A stretch of 64,000 nucleotides of DNA from JAWKWA01 sp041397765 (GCA_041397765.1 JAWKWA010000001.1:248001-312000); one strand, 5' to 3'; counted from the first letter of the stretch, positions 52,663 to 62,384 are shown. The notes: generated from the sequence alone by a model not told the origin. Numbers and translations are program-made.

Positions 52663-54282
52663 ATGGCCAAAACCTACGATGTCATCGTGATCGGCGCCGG
52701 TCACAATGGGCTGGTGGCGGCCGCCTATCTGGCGCGGGCCGGCCTCAAGACGCTCGTCGTCGAGCGCAACCCCTATATCGGCGGTGCCGCCGTCAGCCGC
52801 GAATTGCACAAGGGCTTCCTCTATTCCAACTGCTCCTATGTCTGCAGCCTGCTGAGGCCGGAGATCATGCGCGATCTGGAGCTGCCGCGGCACGGGCTCC
52901 AGGTCATTCCCTACGAAGGCGGCGCGCTCTTCACCAAGGACGGCGACGTGCTCGCGACCTCGCGCAATCACGAGGTCAACCGGCGTGCCTTCGCGCGCTT
53001 CTCGCGTCGGGACGCGGAAAGCTACGACCGCTACTCGACCTTCGTCATGAAGCAGTGCCGGCTGATCCGGCCGTTCCTCATGCGCACGCCGCCCGATCCG
53101 ACATCGGTGAAGCCGCGTGATCTCGGCGAGCTCCTGCATCTTGCCAAGGCATTCGGCGAGCTTGGCGAGAAGGATCTCGGCGACACCATCCGCTTCTGGA
53201 CGATGTCGATCGCCGAGTTCCTCGACCAGTATTTCGAGAGCGATGTGATCAAGGCCTATCTGGCCATTTCGGGCATCATCGGCACGGCGCTCGGGCCGAT
53301 GTCGCCGGGCACCGCCTATGTGCTGCTGCACCACTATATGGGCGATGTCGACGACCAGATCGGCGCCTGGGGCTTTGCGCGCGGTGGCATGGGGGCGGTG
53401 TCACGCTCGATCGCCGGCGCGCTCGAGGCGGCGGGCGGCGAGATCCGCACCGGCGCGGGCGTGTCGCGCGTGCTGATCCGCAACAACCGCACGATGGGCG
53501 TCGTTCTGGAGAGCGGCGAGGAGATCAGGGCGAAGCGCGTCGTCTCCAATCTCGACGTCAAGCGGACGTTCCTCAAGCTCGTCGACGAGACGGCGCTGCC
53601 GTCCGACTTCGTCAAGTCGGTGCGGAACTTCAAGATCCGCGGCTCATCGGGCAAGCTCAACATCGCGCTCGACGGATTGCCGCGTTTCTCGGCGCTGCCC
53701 GACGACAGCCCCTGCTATCGCGGCGACATGCACTTCACCGATTCCATCGGGCGGATGGAGCGGGCCTATGACGACTGGAAGGCGGGGCGCTTCTCGCGCG
53801 ACCCCTTCATCGACATGCTGATCCCGACCGGGCTCGATCCGACCATGGCGCCGCCGGGCAAGCACTACATGACCTGCTTCGTGCAGTACTGCCCGCCGCT
53901 CATCGAGGGGCGCGAATGGACCGATGCCGACCGGGACGCCTTCGGAAAGACCTGCATCGACCAGATCGCCGAATACAGCCCCAACTTCAAGGATCTGATC
54001 CTCCATGCCGAGGTGCGCACGCCGCGCGAGCTCGAGGCGGAGGTCGGTCTCACCGAGGGCAACATCTTCCAGGGCGAATTGACGTTCGATCAGCTTCTCT
54101 TCAACCGTCCGGTGCCGGGCTATGCGCAATATCGCGCGCCGGTGAAGGGGCTCTACATGTGCGGGTCCTCGACGCATCCGGGCGGCGGGGTCATGGGGGC
54201 GCCCGGCCGCAATGCCGCCGCCGAGGTGCTGCGCGATCTGGCGCGGCCGCGAACGATGGGCGATGCCTATGCCGTCATTTGA
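52663..54282 (+). CDS. FAD-dependent oxidoreductase, PYROXD2/phytoene-desaturase-like (first)
   Basis: A 539-residue flavoprotein of COG1233. The FAD-binding motif V-I-V-I-G-A-G-H-N-G-L starts at residue 7, and an E-R-N-P-Y-I-G-G-A-A segment follows. The C-terminal flavin motif (G-L-Y-M-C-G-S-S-T-H-P-G-G-G-V-M-G-A-P-G-R-N-A) is intact. Members are poorly characterised; the cluster suggests oxidation of an amine or its N-methyl group. It begins 5 bp after the MttB stop and overlaps the next flavoprotein gene by 14 bp. Confidence 0.88.
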   Translation: MAKTYDVIVIGAGHNGLVAAAYLARAGLKTLVVERNPYIGGAAVSRELHKGFLYSNCSYVCSLLRPEIMRDLELPRHGLQVIPYEGGALFTKDGDVLATSRNHEVNRRAFARFSRRDAESYDRYSTFVMKQCRLIRPFLMRTPPDPTSVKPRDLGELLHLAKAFGELGEKDLGDTIRFWTMSIAEFLDQYFESDVIKAYLAISGIIGTALGPMSPGTAYVLLHHYMGDVDDQIGAWGFARGGMGAVSRSIAGALEAAGGEIRTGAGVSRVLIRNNRTMGVVLESGEEIRAKRVVSNLDVKRTFLKLVDETALPSDFVKSVRNFKIRGSSGKLNIALDGLPRFSALPDDSPCYRGDMHFTDSIGRMERAYDDWKAGRFSRDPFIDMLIPTGLDPTMAPPGKHYMTCFVQYCPPLIEGREWTDADRDAFGKTCIDQIAEYSPNFKDLILHAEVRTPRELEAEVGLTEGNIFQGELTFDQLLFNRPVPGYAQYRAPVKGLYMCGSSTHPGGGVMGAPGRNAAAEVLRDLARPRTMGDAYAVI

Positions 54283-55834
54283 TGCAATCGTGATCGGCGG
54301 CGGCCACAACGGGCTCGCCGCGGCCGCGCTGCTCGGCAAGGCGGGGCGGAAGGTCGTCCTCCTCGAGGCCGACGCGACACTCGGCGGTGCGGCGCGCACG
54401 GTCGAGTTCCATCCGGGCTTTCGCGCGTCCGAGGTCGCTCATCTCGTCACGCATCTGCCGGTGCGCGTGATCGACGAGCTCGGTCTTGCGCGACACGGGC
54501 TCGACATCGCGGGGCCGTCGCTGCCAAGCATCGCGCTCGAGCGGTCGGGGCGCCATCTCGTCGTCACGGCGGGCGATGTCGGCGGCGATGTGGCGGAGGG
54601 CGAGGCGGCGGCCTTCCACGATCTCAACAGGAAGCTCGCGCTCTTTGCCGCGACCCTCAAGCCGGCGCTCGCCAAGGCGCCGCCGCGACTGGCGACACGG
54701 GACCGGCAATCGGCGCTCAGCCTCGCCCGGCTCGGCCTCGACATCCGCCGGCTCGGTCGGCGCGACATGCGCGAGCTGCTGCGCATGATCCTGATGAACA
54801 TCGCCGATGTGCTCGACGAGGAGCTCACCGACGACCGGCTGAAGGGACTCGTCGCCTTCGATGCGACGCTCGGCACGCATCTGGGACCGATGTCGCCGGG
54901 CTCGCTGCTCAGCTATCTCTACCGGCTGGCGGGCGATGTGGCGGGGGCGCCGCAAAGGCTGATCCTGCCGAAGGGCGGCATGGGGTCGGTGATCCTGGCG
55001 CTCGCCGGCGCGGCGAAAGCGGCGGGCGTGCTGCTGCGTCCCGGCGCGCCGGTCGAGAGGATCCTGGTCGAGGGCGGTCGCGCGAGGGGCGTCGTGCTGG
55101 AAGGCGGCGAGAAGATCGAGGCGCGGCTCGTCGTCTCGGCGGCGAACCCGCGCCAGACGCTTCTCGACATGGTGGGCGCACGCGCGCTCGACACCGATGT
55201 CGTGCGGCGTGTGTCGGCGATCCGCATGAACGGAAATGCGGGCCGCCTCCTCGTTGCGCTCGACGGGCTGCCGGAGATCGCCGGGCTCGACCGCGACCGG
55301 CTGGCCGCGCGCATGGTCATCGCGCCGTCGATGCGCGCCGTCGAGGAGGCGTTCAATCCGGCGAAGTACGGCGAGTTGCCGGAGCGGCCGGTCATGGAGA
55401 TGGTGCTGCCGTCGATTTCCGATCCCTCGCTGGCGCCGGCCGGCCGGCATGTGCTGTCGGTGACGATGCAATTCGTGCCCTACCGGCTCACGGGTGGCTG
55501 GAGCGAGGCGGCGCGCGAGGAGCTGAAGGCGCGTGTGCTCTCTGAGATCGAGGCGCATCTGCCGGGTATCGGCCGGCTCGTCCGCCATGCCGAGCTGATG
55601 ACGCCGGCCGACATCGAGCGGCGCTGCCGGATGCCGGGTGGTCATTGGCATCACGGCGAGATGACGGTCGACCAGATGTTCTTCCTCCGGCCATTCCAGG
55701 CGGCGGCGCAGTATTCGACGCCGATCGATGGCCTCTATCTCGCCGGCGCCGGCAGCCATCCGGGCGGCAATGTCATGGGGCTCGCGGCGATGAACGCGGT
55801 CAGGACAATCCTCGAGACGGAGGGACGGCGATGA
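54269..55834 (+). CDS. FAD-dependent oxidoreductase, PYROXD2/phytoene-desaturase-like (second)
   Basis: A 521-residue homologue of the preceding enzyme, with V-I-G-G-G-H-N-G-L at the N-terminus and G-L-Y-L-A-G-A-G-S-H-P-G-G-N-V-M-G at the C-terminus. The tandem pair suggests a heteromeric flavoenzyme or two successive oxidations. Two starts are open (54263 and 54269); both overlap the previous gene. It ends in an ATGA overlap with the GcvT-like gene. Confidence 0.88.
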   Translation: MPSFDAIVIGGGHNGLAAAALLGKAGRKVVLLEADATLGGAARTVEFHPGFRASEVAHLVTHLPVRVIDELGLARHGLDIAGPSLPSIALERSGRHLVVTAGDVGGDVAEGEAAAFHDLNRKLALFAATLKPALAKAPPRLATRDRQSALSLARLGLDIRRLGRRDMRELLRMILMNIADVLDEELTDDRLKGLVAFDATLGTHLGPMSPGSLLSYLYRLAGDVAGAPQRLILPKGGMGSVILALAGAAKAAGVLLRPGAPVERILVEGGRARGVVLEGGEKIEARLVVSAANPRQTLLDMVGARALDTDVVRRVSAIRMNGNAGRLLVALDGLPEIAGLDRDRLAARMVIAPSMRAVEEAFNPAKYGELPERPVMEMVLPSISDPSLAPAGRHVLSVTMQFVPYRLTGGWSEAAREELKARVLSEIEAHLPGIGRLVRHAELMTPADIERRCRMPGGHWHHGEMTVDQMFFLRPFQAAAQYSTPIDGLYLAGAGSHPGGNVMGLAAMNAVRTILETEGRR

Positions 55835-57060
55835 GAAGCGCCGCGGCCGAGACGCGGCCTCTCACGCATTTCCGCACGCCGCATCTGACGACGCCGGTCC
55901 ACGAGCGGACGTCGGCATGCAACCGCAACCATTCCTGGGTGCCGTGGGCGGGCTACATGACCGCCGGCGTCTATGACGACGAGACGATGGAATATTTCGC
56001 CGTCCGCAACCAGGCCGGCGTCTACGACATCTCGCCGATGGTCAAGTACCGCATCAGCGGACGTGACGCGGCCGCCTTCGTCGACCGCCTCCAGGTGCGC
56101 AGCGTCGCCAAGCTGAAGCCGGGCCGGGTGTTCTACACGGTCTGGTGCGACGGCGAGGGCATGGTGATCGACGACGGCACGGTGTTCCGGCTCGGGCCCG
56201 ATCATTTCCGCATCTGTTGCCAGGAGCGCATGCTGCCCTGGCTCCTCGACAGCGCGGAGGGCTTCGATGTCGGGATCGAGGAGGAGACCGAGGCCGTCGC
56301 CGGGCTGTCGCTGCAGGGACCGTGCGCGTTCGAGGTGCTGAAGCGGGCGGGGCTCGAGGCGGCAGGGCGGCTGAAACCGTTCGATCTTGCCGATTTCCAG
56401 ATGGGCGATCTGCCGGTGATGATCTCGCGGACGGGTTTCACGGGCGATCTGGGCTATGAGCTGTTCGTCGAGCCTTCGCGCGCGCTCGACCTGTGGGACC
56501 GGCTGTTCGAGGCAGGCCGGTTGCACGGCATCAGGCCCTTCGGCAACGATGCGCTCAATCTCGCGCGCATCGAGGCCGGCTTCATCATGGCGCGTTTCGA
56601 TTTCGTCAATGCCGAGCACACGCTCCGGCCCGGTCGCTCCCGCTCGCCCTACGAGATCGGTCTCGGCTGGATGGTCGATTTCGACAAGGGCCATTTCAAC
56701 GGCCGGCGGGCGCTGCTCGCCGAGCGCGACGGCCGCACCTCGCGCTACACATTCGTCGGTCTCGACATCGAGGGCAATCTGCCGGCCGAGAGCGCGCTCC
56801 TCTATGTGAAGACCGGCGTCGGGACCTGGGCGGAGGCGGGGCATGTGACGGCGGCGGCCTGGTCGCCGACGCTGAAGCGCAATATTGCGCTCGCCTCGCT
56901 GAAGCGGCCCCACGGCCTGACGCGGCACGACACGCTCTATGCCGAGATCTATGTCATGCGTGAACTGATGTGGCAGAAGCTGATGGTGAAGGCGCATATC
57001 GCCGAGCGGCCGTTCTTCAACCATCCGCGGCGGCGGGCGACGCCGCCCGGCCCCTATTGA
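55831..57060 (+). CDS. Aminomethyltransferase family protein (GcvT-like)
   Basis: A 409-residue protein of the GcvT/DmdA/dimethylglycine-oxidase C-terminal family, which binds tetrahydrofolate and takes up one-carbon units. The N-terminal block Y-F-A-V-R-N-Q-A-G-V-Y-D-I-S-P-M and the folate-site aspartate in V-I-D-D-G-T-V are present, as is S-R-T-G-F-T-G-D-L-G-Y-E-L. It is longer than GcvT and not near gcvH/gcvP. Role proposed: to capture methyl or methylene groups from the substrate onto folate. Confidence 0.88.
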   Translation: MRSAAAETRPLTHFRTPHLTTPVHERTSACNRNHSWVPWAGYMTAGVYDDETMEYFAVRNQAGVYDISPMVKYRISGRDAAAFVDRLQVRSVAKLKPGRVFYTVWCDGEGMVIDDGTVFRLGPDHFRICCQERMLPWLLDSAEGFDVGIEEETEAVAGLSLQGPCAFEVLKRAGLEAAGRLKPFDLADFQMGDLPVMISRTGFTGDLGYELFVEPSRALDLWDRLFEAGRLHGIRPFGNDALNLARIEAGFIMARFDFVNAEHTLRPGRSRSPYEIGLGWMVDFDKGHFNGRRALLAERDGRTSRYTFVGLDIEGNLPAESALLYVKTGVGTWAEAGHVTAAAWSPTLKRNIALASLKRPHGLTRHDTLYAEIYVMRELMWQKLMVKAHIAERPFFNHPRRRATPPGPY

Positions 57061-57105
57061 CGCTGCGCTCGGCAGGAAGCGCCACACCAGTCCGGGAGAC
57101 CCGCG

Positions 57106-57885
57106 ATGGAGCAGACGCAAGCCTATGACGAGAAGCTCGTCACGCTTCTGGAGGTTCTCTGGGGGCCGGGCTATCTCTCGCCGGGCGGCGACGAGGAGAC
57201 CGACCGGGTGCTCGCCGGCATCGATCTCGCTGGACGGCACGTGCTCGACATCGGCAGCGGCACCGGCGGATGCGCGTTCCATATCGCGCGGCGTCATGGC
57301 CCGGCCCGTGTCATCGGCATCGACGTCGAGGCGGGTGTCGTTGCAGAGGCGGTGCGGCGGGCGGAGGAGGCGGGGCTCGCCGACCGTGTCGACTTCCGCG
57401 CCGTCGCGCCCGGTCCGCTGCCCTTTGCGGAGTCCAGCCTCGACGTGGCCTTCAGCAAGGATTCGATCGTCCATATCGAGGACAAGCATGGTATCGCCGC
57501 CGAGATCTTCCGCGTGCTGAAGCCGGGTGGCGTGTTCGCGGCGAGCGACTGGATGGCGGGCGCGGACGGGCCGATGTCGGAGGCGATGCTGCGCTACAAC
57601 GAGCTCGAGGGGCTCGGCTTCAGGCTCGCCTCGCCCGACCGCTATTTTGCAGCGCTGAGGGCGGCGGGTTTCGTCGAGATCGCCTATACCGACCGGACGG
57701 CCTGGTATCGCGACCTCACCCACAAGGAGCTCGCGGCCCTGCGTGGCCCGCTTCACGGCGAGCTGGTGCGGCGGGTCGGTCAGGACTTCCTCGATCACGA
57801 GATCGAGGTCTGGGAGGCGCTGGCGAAGGTGCTCGACACGGGCGAACTCGGTCCTGGCCATTTCCGGGCGCGCAAGCCCGGCTGA
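57106..57885 (+). CDS. SAM-dependent methyltransferase (phosphoethanolamine-methyltransferase-like)
   Basis: A 259-residue class I methyltransferase. Motif I is V-L-D-I-G-S-G-T-G-G at residue 46; the acidic end of strand 2 is G-I-D-V-E. The N-terminal Y-D-E-K-L-V-T-L-L-E-V-L-W-G-P-G-Y-L-S-P-G-G resembles phosphoethanolamine and glycine/sarcosine N-methyltransferases. It is odd to find an N-methyltransferase among demethylating enzymes; it may act on the same amine in reverse or on a byproduct. It follows the GcvT-like gene by 45 bp with GGGAG upstream. Confidence 0.82.
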   Translation: MEQTQAYDEKLVTLLEVLWGPGYLSPGGDEETDRVLAGIDLAGRHVLDIGSGTGGCAFHIARRHGPARVIGIDVEAGVVAEAVRRAEEAGLADRVDFRAVAPGPLPFAESSLDVAFSKDSIVHIEDKHGIAAEIFRVLKPGGVFAASDWMAGADGPMSEAMLRYNELEGLGFRLASPDRYFAALRAAGFVEIAYTDRTAWYRDLTHKELAALRGPLHGELVRRVGQDFLDHEIEVWEALAKVLDTGELGPGHFRARKPG

Positions 57886-58115
57886 TCACAGCGCAGCTTT
57901 CCTCATGGCCGATCGATGATCCCAAGCGGCGCCAGGCCTGCGCCCGCGGGCGGTCGCATGCCCGTCCCCATGGCTTCAGTTCCGCGTTGCGGAGGGGCTG
58001 CCAAGCTCCTTTCCGGCAAGTGTTTTTCCGCCTGGAAGAAGCCTTCTCCAAGCGATGCAGAGGGGCGACAGAACAGCGAGAAGCGACGCCCTGAACTCGC
58101 GAATTGGGCCTCGGA

Positions 58116-58144
58116 TTGACTCTATGGGCGATCTTCGCTATACG
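58116..58144 (+). promoter_or_regulatory. Sigma-70-type promoter of the BetI-like regulator gene
   Basis: TTGACT (58116-58121) and TATACG (58139-58144) are separated by exactly 17 bp. Just downstream, three direct TTGA copies on the opposite strand (about 58150-58162) resemble half sites of BetI-type operators. It fills most of the 306-bp spacer after the methyltransferase; no gene is there. Confidence 0.55.
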
Positions 58145-58191
58145 TATGTTCAATCAATCAAGTTCCGAATTCTGAGCAATCCTATATCCTT

Positions 58192-58842
58192 ATGGCAAGT
58201 TATCCACAGGCAGGCCGTGCGAAGTTGCGGGTCGTCGCACGCCAGGAGCACCTCGCCGGGCAGCGTCGGCGGGCCATCGTCGCGGCCACCATCCAGGTCA
58301 TCGCCGCCGACGGGCTGTCGGCCACCACCATCGAGCGTGTCGCCGACAAGGCGGGCGTGTCGCCCGGCACCGTCAGTTTCCATTTCCAGCGCAAGGACCT
58401 GCTTCTGCTCGCCGCGCTCGATGCCGTCGTCGCCGAATTCGAGAATGCGCGCGCCCGGGCGATCGCGGGGGCCGGCCCATCGGCCGCCGCGGCGCTCGAT
58501 GCGCTCGTCGTCGCCTCGTTCGATCCAAGGGTCAGCCGGCCCGACAAGGTGGCGGTCTGGTACGCGTTCTGGGGCGAGGCCAATGCGCGACGGACCTATC
58601 TGGCGCGGGTCGGCAGGTCCGAGCAGGGCTATCTCGCCGACATCACCGGTCTCGTCTCCCGCCTGATCGCCGAGGGCGGCTATGACGGGCTCGATGCCGA
58701 TGCGGTCGCCACCGGGCTCGCCGGGCTTCTGGAATGGCAGTGGCAGGAGATCCTGGTCGCCGGCCGCGCCTTCGACCGGGCCGGCGCCATCCGCCTCGCG
58801 CGCAGCTATCTCGGCGGCATCTTCCGGCATCATTTCCGATGA
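58192..58842 (+). CDS. TetR family regulator, BetI-like
   Basis: A 216-residue repressor with helix-turn-helix (I-E-R-V-A-D-K-A-G-V-S-P-G-T-V-S-F-H-F-Q-R-K) and a BetI-type ligand domain (K-V-A-V-W-Y-A-F-W-G-E-A). This last block is closely matched by the regulator at 19.9 kb, which suggests related ligands. It precedes the Rieske oxygenase gene by 112 bp in the same direction. A good promoter lies about 50 bp upstream. Confidence 0.9.
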   Translation: MASYPQAGRAKLRVVARQEHLAGQRRRAIVAATIQVIAADGLSATTIERVADKAGVSPGTVSFHFQRKDLLLLAALDAVVAEFENARARAIAGAGPSAAAALDALVVASFDPRVSRPDKVAVWYAFWGEANARRTYLARVGRSEQGYLADITGLVSRLIAEGGYDGLDADAVATGLAGLLEWQWQEILVAGRAFDRAGAIRLARSYLGGIFRHHFR

Positions 58843-58954
58843 TGGGCCCGGTCGGGCCCGACTCCCTCACCCCGATGGCGGGCAGACGCGCCCGCCGACG
58901 CATGACCGGCCGTGGAGGCGGACGGTCGGACTTCATTGGCAGGAGACGACTTTC

Positions 58955-60247
58955 ATGGCGACCGATCGCGAGACCGACGGCAATGATGTGCAGGCATTCG
59001 ACGAGACGACGCCGATCACGGTGCCGGTCTACGACGACGAGCATGCGACCGACGGGCTGCCGGCCTGGACCTATCTCAGCGACGGTCTCGTGCAGCTCGA
59101 ATACGAGCGGGTCATCCTGCCCTCCTGGCAGTTCGCCTGCCATGTCAGCCAGGTGCGCGAGCCCGGCCAGTTCGTCACGCTCGACATGATGCGCGACTCG
59201 ATCGCGGTGGTGTGCGGGCGCGACGGGCGGATCCGCGCCTTCAAGAACGTCTGCCGGCATCGCGGCGCGCGGTTGCTGGAGGGCAACGGCAAGTGCCGCG
59301 GCTCGATCGTCTGCCCCTATCACGGCTGGACCTACGGGCTCGACGGCGGCCTCAAGGCACTGCCGGCCAAGCGGACGTTCCCCGGTCTCGATCTCGGCGA
59401 CCACAGCCTCGTCGAGGTCGAGAGCGAGGTGTTCTTCGGCCTCGTCTTCGTGCGCGTGATCTCCGAGGGCGGCGGTGCGGGCGTGCGCGAGTCGTGGGGC
59501 GAGTTCGCCAAGCTGCTCGAGGGCCGCGGCATCGAGCGCCTCGAGCTCGACGATGCCGGCATCCAGACAGAGGTCTGGAACTGCAACTGGAAAACGGCCG
59601 TCGACAACAATCTCGAGAACTACCATCTGCCGATCGGGCATCCGGGTTATGAGCGGCTGCTCGACTACGATGCGGAAGGCCAGATGAACGAGCATGGCGT
59701 CGCCATCAGCGATGCGGTGCATCGCGACGAGCTGTCGCCGGCCTGGACGGAGCGGCTCTACCAGCGCTTCGCGCCGGAGGTGCTGAGCGACCTGCCGGCG
59801 GAGGCGCGCACCTCCTGGCTGTTCGCCACCATGCCGCCGAACACGGGTGTCGACATCTATCCGGACTCGATGGACGTGTTCCAGATCCTGCCGAGGACCG
59901 CGACCACCTGCTTCGTGCGCTATCCGATCTTCCGCCCACGCGACACGCGGCGCGAGGCGCGGCTGCTGCGCTATCTCAACTACCGCATCAACCGGCAGGC
60001 GGCGAACGAGGACAAGGAGCTGTGCGAGCGGGTGCAGAAGGGGCTCGGCAGCCATGGCTATCAGCCCGGGCCGCTGTCGGCGCTCGAGGTGGCGATCAAG
60101 GACTTCCACGACCGCATCCGCGCGGCGATCCCCGAGACGCGTCTGCCCGATCCCCCGCCCCATCTGGCGCCGGGCGCGCGGGCGGTATTCTCGGCGGATG
60201 AGACGGGAGCCGGTGCCGCGGCCGGCGGTCTTGCCGTCGGGCGCTGA
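58955..60247 (+). CDS. Rieske-type aromatic-ring/quaternary-amine oxygenase, alpha subunit
   Basis: A 430-residue oxygenase. The Rieske cluster ligands are C100-x-H102-x17-C120-x2-H123. The mononuclear iron site has H224 and H229 in N-L-E221-N-Y-H-L-P-I-G-H. The length and the E-N-Y-H motif are like GbcA (glycine betaine) and Stc2 (proline betaine) demethylases, so an N-methyl oxygenase is likely. No ferredoxin reductase partner is adjacent. The ATG has AGGAG nine bases upstream. Confidence 0.88.
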   Translation: MATDRETDGNDVQAFDETTPITVPVYDDEHATDGLPAWTYLSDGLVQLEYERVILPSWQFACHVSQVREPGQFVTLDMMRDSIAVVCGRDGRIRAFKNVCRHRGARLLEGNGKCRGSIVCPYHGWTYGLDGGLKALPAKRTFPGLDLGDHSLVEVESEVFFGLVFVRVISEGGGAGVRESWGEFAKLLEGRGIERLELDDAGIQTEVWNCNWKTAVDNNLENYHLPIGHPGYERLLDYDAEGQMNEHGVAISDAVHRDELSPAWTERLYQRFAPEVLSDLPAEARTSWLFATMPPNTGVDIYPDSMDVFQILPRTATTCFVRYPIFRPRDTRREARLLRYLNYRINRQAANEDKELCERVQKGLGSHGYQPGPLSALEVAIKDFHDRIRAAIPETRLPDPPPHLAPGARAVFSADETGAGAAAGGLAVGR

Positions 60248-60399
60248 GGCGGGCGGTCAGTCAGGCCTGGGCAGCCCGTGTGCGGCCTCGGGTTGCCGCA
60301 GCCCTACGGTTGCACCCTGCCGGATCGACGGACCTCGTCGGGACGGATGACCGGGTGGCCTCATGCGGCGGCTTTGTGCGGGGAGAGCGGCCATTGGGC

Positions 60400-61584
60400 T
60401 CAGGTCTCGCGGCGATGCCGGCGCTGCAGCGTCCGCACGACGGCGAAGACGAGATAGGCGCCGGTCACCACGGCGACATAGCCCGGCAGGGCATCGGGGC
60501 CGCGGCCGTCCATGGCGAAGCCGGCGACCAGCGGCCCGACGAGTCCGCCGAGGCTGTAGCCCGATACGAAGACCGCGTTCGCCTCGGCGAGCGCGGCGCC
60601 GCTGAAACGCCGGCCGAGCTCGACGAGCGCGACCGTGTAGAGCGCGGCCAGCATCGCGCCCCAGATGAACACCAGCGACCAGACGAGGGCGACCGGCCAG
60701 TCGTCCATGGCGAATGGCAATGCGAGCCCGCCCGCAGTGCCGACGGCGCCGCACAGCAGCAGCATGGGGCGGGCGCCGATGCGGTCGGCGATCCAGCCGA
60801 GTGGGATCTGCAAGGCGACGGTGCCGATGTTGAGGGCGGCGAGGAGCTCGAGGGCGGGGGTCTCGCCGAGCCCCTTCTGGATGCCATAGACGGTGAGGAG
60901 TGCCCACAAGGCGCTGTCGGCGAGGCCGGAGGTGAGAACGCCGAGAAAGACGGTCGGAGTGGTCAACAGCGGCGCGAGGCTGGCCTTCTGCGGCCGGTCG
61001 TCGAGCCTGGGCAGGCGATGGCGCAGCAGATAGAGGGGCAGGCCGGCGGCCGCGGTCGCCAAGGCGACGAGGGCGAAAGGCAGCGCGCCCTCGATCGGTA
61101 TCGCCGTCAGCATCAGCGGCCCGAGGGCGAAGCCGGCCATGAAGAGCGCACCATAGATGCCGACAAAGAGGCCGCGCCGATTCGGCGGGGAGAGGGTGTT
61201 GATCCAGGTCTCGGACAGGATCCAATGCACCGAGCCGGTGATGCCGAGCACGAAGCGGATGGCGAGCCAGGCCTCGTAGGAGCGCAGGTAGGCCATCAGC
61301 ATGATGGCGACGACGGTCGAGGCGAGACCGCCGAACAGGGCGCCGGCGACGCCGATCCGCCGGCTGACCGTGGGCAGGAGGCGCGCGGCAATGAGGACGG
61401 CGAGCACGGGGGCGGCCGAGTTGAGGCCGATCAGCGAGGCAGGGACGCCGTCGCGCTCCATCAGGACCGTGAGCAGCGGCGTCAGCGTGCCCCAGGCGAT
61501 GCCGGTGGAGGCGACGCTCGCAAAGACCGCGGCGAGCGCCAGCCGGTCGGTGGATTGCCCTTCGGTGTCGATGTTCTCGCTCAA
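60400..61584 (-). CDS. MFS transporter
   Basis: A 394-residue transporter with about twelve helices. The N-half motif G-R-x-x-D-R is replaced by L-L-P-T-V-S-R-R-I-G; the C-half has G-W-I-A-D-R-I-G-A-R. The start appears to be TTG at 61584, with GGGAGG eight bases upstream. It is convergent with the Rieske gene, so it may import substrate or export product of the cluster. Substrate is unknown. Confidence 0.88.
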   Translation of the reverse strand: MSENIDTEGQSTDRLALAAVFASVASTGIAWGTLTPLLTVLMERDGVPASLIGLNSAAPVLAVLIAARLLPTVSRRIGVAGALFGGLASTVVAIMLMAYLRSYEAWLAIRFVLGITGSVHWILSETWINTLSPPNRRGLFVGIYGALFMAGFALGPLMLTAIPIEGALPFALVALATAAAGLPLYLLRHRLPRLDDRPQKASLAPLLTTPTVFLGVLTSGLADSALWALLTVYGIQKGLGETPALELLAALNIGTVALQIPLGWIADRIGARPMLLLCGAVGTAGGLALPFAMDDWPVALVWSLVFIWGAMLAALYTVALVELGRRFSGAALAEANAVFVSGYSLGGLVGPLVAGFAMDGRGPDALPGYVAVVTGAYLVFAVVRTLQRRHRRET

Positions 61585-61655
61585 AAGGGTTCCCTCCCGC
61601 GAGCCGCCTATATCATGCTGTCTGCCGGCATGGCCATCGAGGGCGATGCCATACT

Positions 61656-61696
61656 CGTGGCTCGATTCCGGCATCTGCAGCCCGTTGCAGAACTCG
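61656..61696. repeat. 41-bp repeat, second copy
   Basis: 35 of 41 bases match 36434-36474. Both copies lie just upstream of the start of a minus-strand membrane-protein gene (flippase and MFS). The closing half of the 36434 inverted repeat is missing here. Confidence 0.55.
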
Positions 61697-62045
61697 CGCG
61701 GGCAAATCCGCGATCACGTCTGGCGGGCGGCACCGGCGGACGTCCCCAAGGTGACGCGGGCGCCGGGAAAAGTCCACTCGCTGAATGTACCTTCAATCAG
61801 CGAAGACCAAGATTCGGCTTTCGTCGGGCGCCTGTTTCGCGATAGCCTCGATGGTGGATCGCGGCTTCGCGAGGGAGAGGGACATCTCCAGGACACGTGT
61901 CGGCGGCAATGGCGGTGGGCGCGCTCTTCGAGGCGCTTGATCGAGGTTCGCACAGGAGCGCAGAATGCGGTTCGAGCGGTCCCCAGATCGACAGTGGCCG
62001 AGTGGTCGAGGGGGTGCCGGCGCGAAAGGGAGGTTCGAGCGGTCG

Positions 62046-62384
62046 ATGGCGGGCGAGCGCGAGGCGCGGGACTTGAAAGGACTGAGGCAGGCCGGCCGGC
62101 AAGCTGCGCGGCGGACGACGGCCAGCCTCGTTCTCGTTGCCGTGCTCGCAGCGGCGCCGGGGTCCGCTCCGGCAGGATCGGAGCCGAGCGGCTCGTCGTG
62201 CGGCTGCAAGGCGGGCGTGCTGGCCCGCGCCATGGCTCGCCGGGCCGAGGCGGCCAGGTCGCCAGACGTCGCCGGTCGCGCGGATGCGGCCGGCGTGATC
62301 GCGCCGGCCGAGGCCACGATGGCGGAACGGGTGGTGGGCGGTACGCACGCCGGCGGATCGGCCGAGGAGGGAAAGACCCAGTAG
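62046..62384 (+). CDS. Doubtful small open frame with signal-like helix
   Basis: 112 codons with a hydrophobic segment (S-L-V-L-V-A-V-L-A-A-A-P) followed by an Ala/Arg-rich tail with a C-G-C. The codon bias is weaker than in neighbours and no family is recognised. It may not be a gene. Confidence 0.2.
   Translation: MAGEREARDLKGLRQAGRQAARRTTASLVLVAVLAAAPGSAPAGSEPSGSSCGCKAGVLARAMARRAEAARSPDVAGRADAAGVIAPAEATMAERVVGGTHAGGSAEEGKTQ

Noticed and set aside
52658..53120. Extension of the MttB frame into the first flavoprotein gene
   Set aside because: Past 52454 the translation loses similarity and becomes Arg/Ser-rich; the conserved C-terminus is in the next frame. A fusion is not supported.
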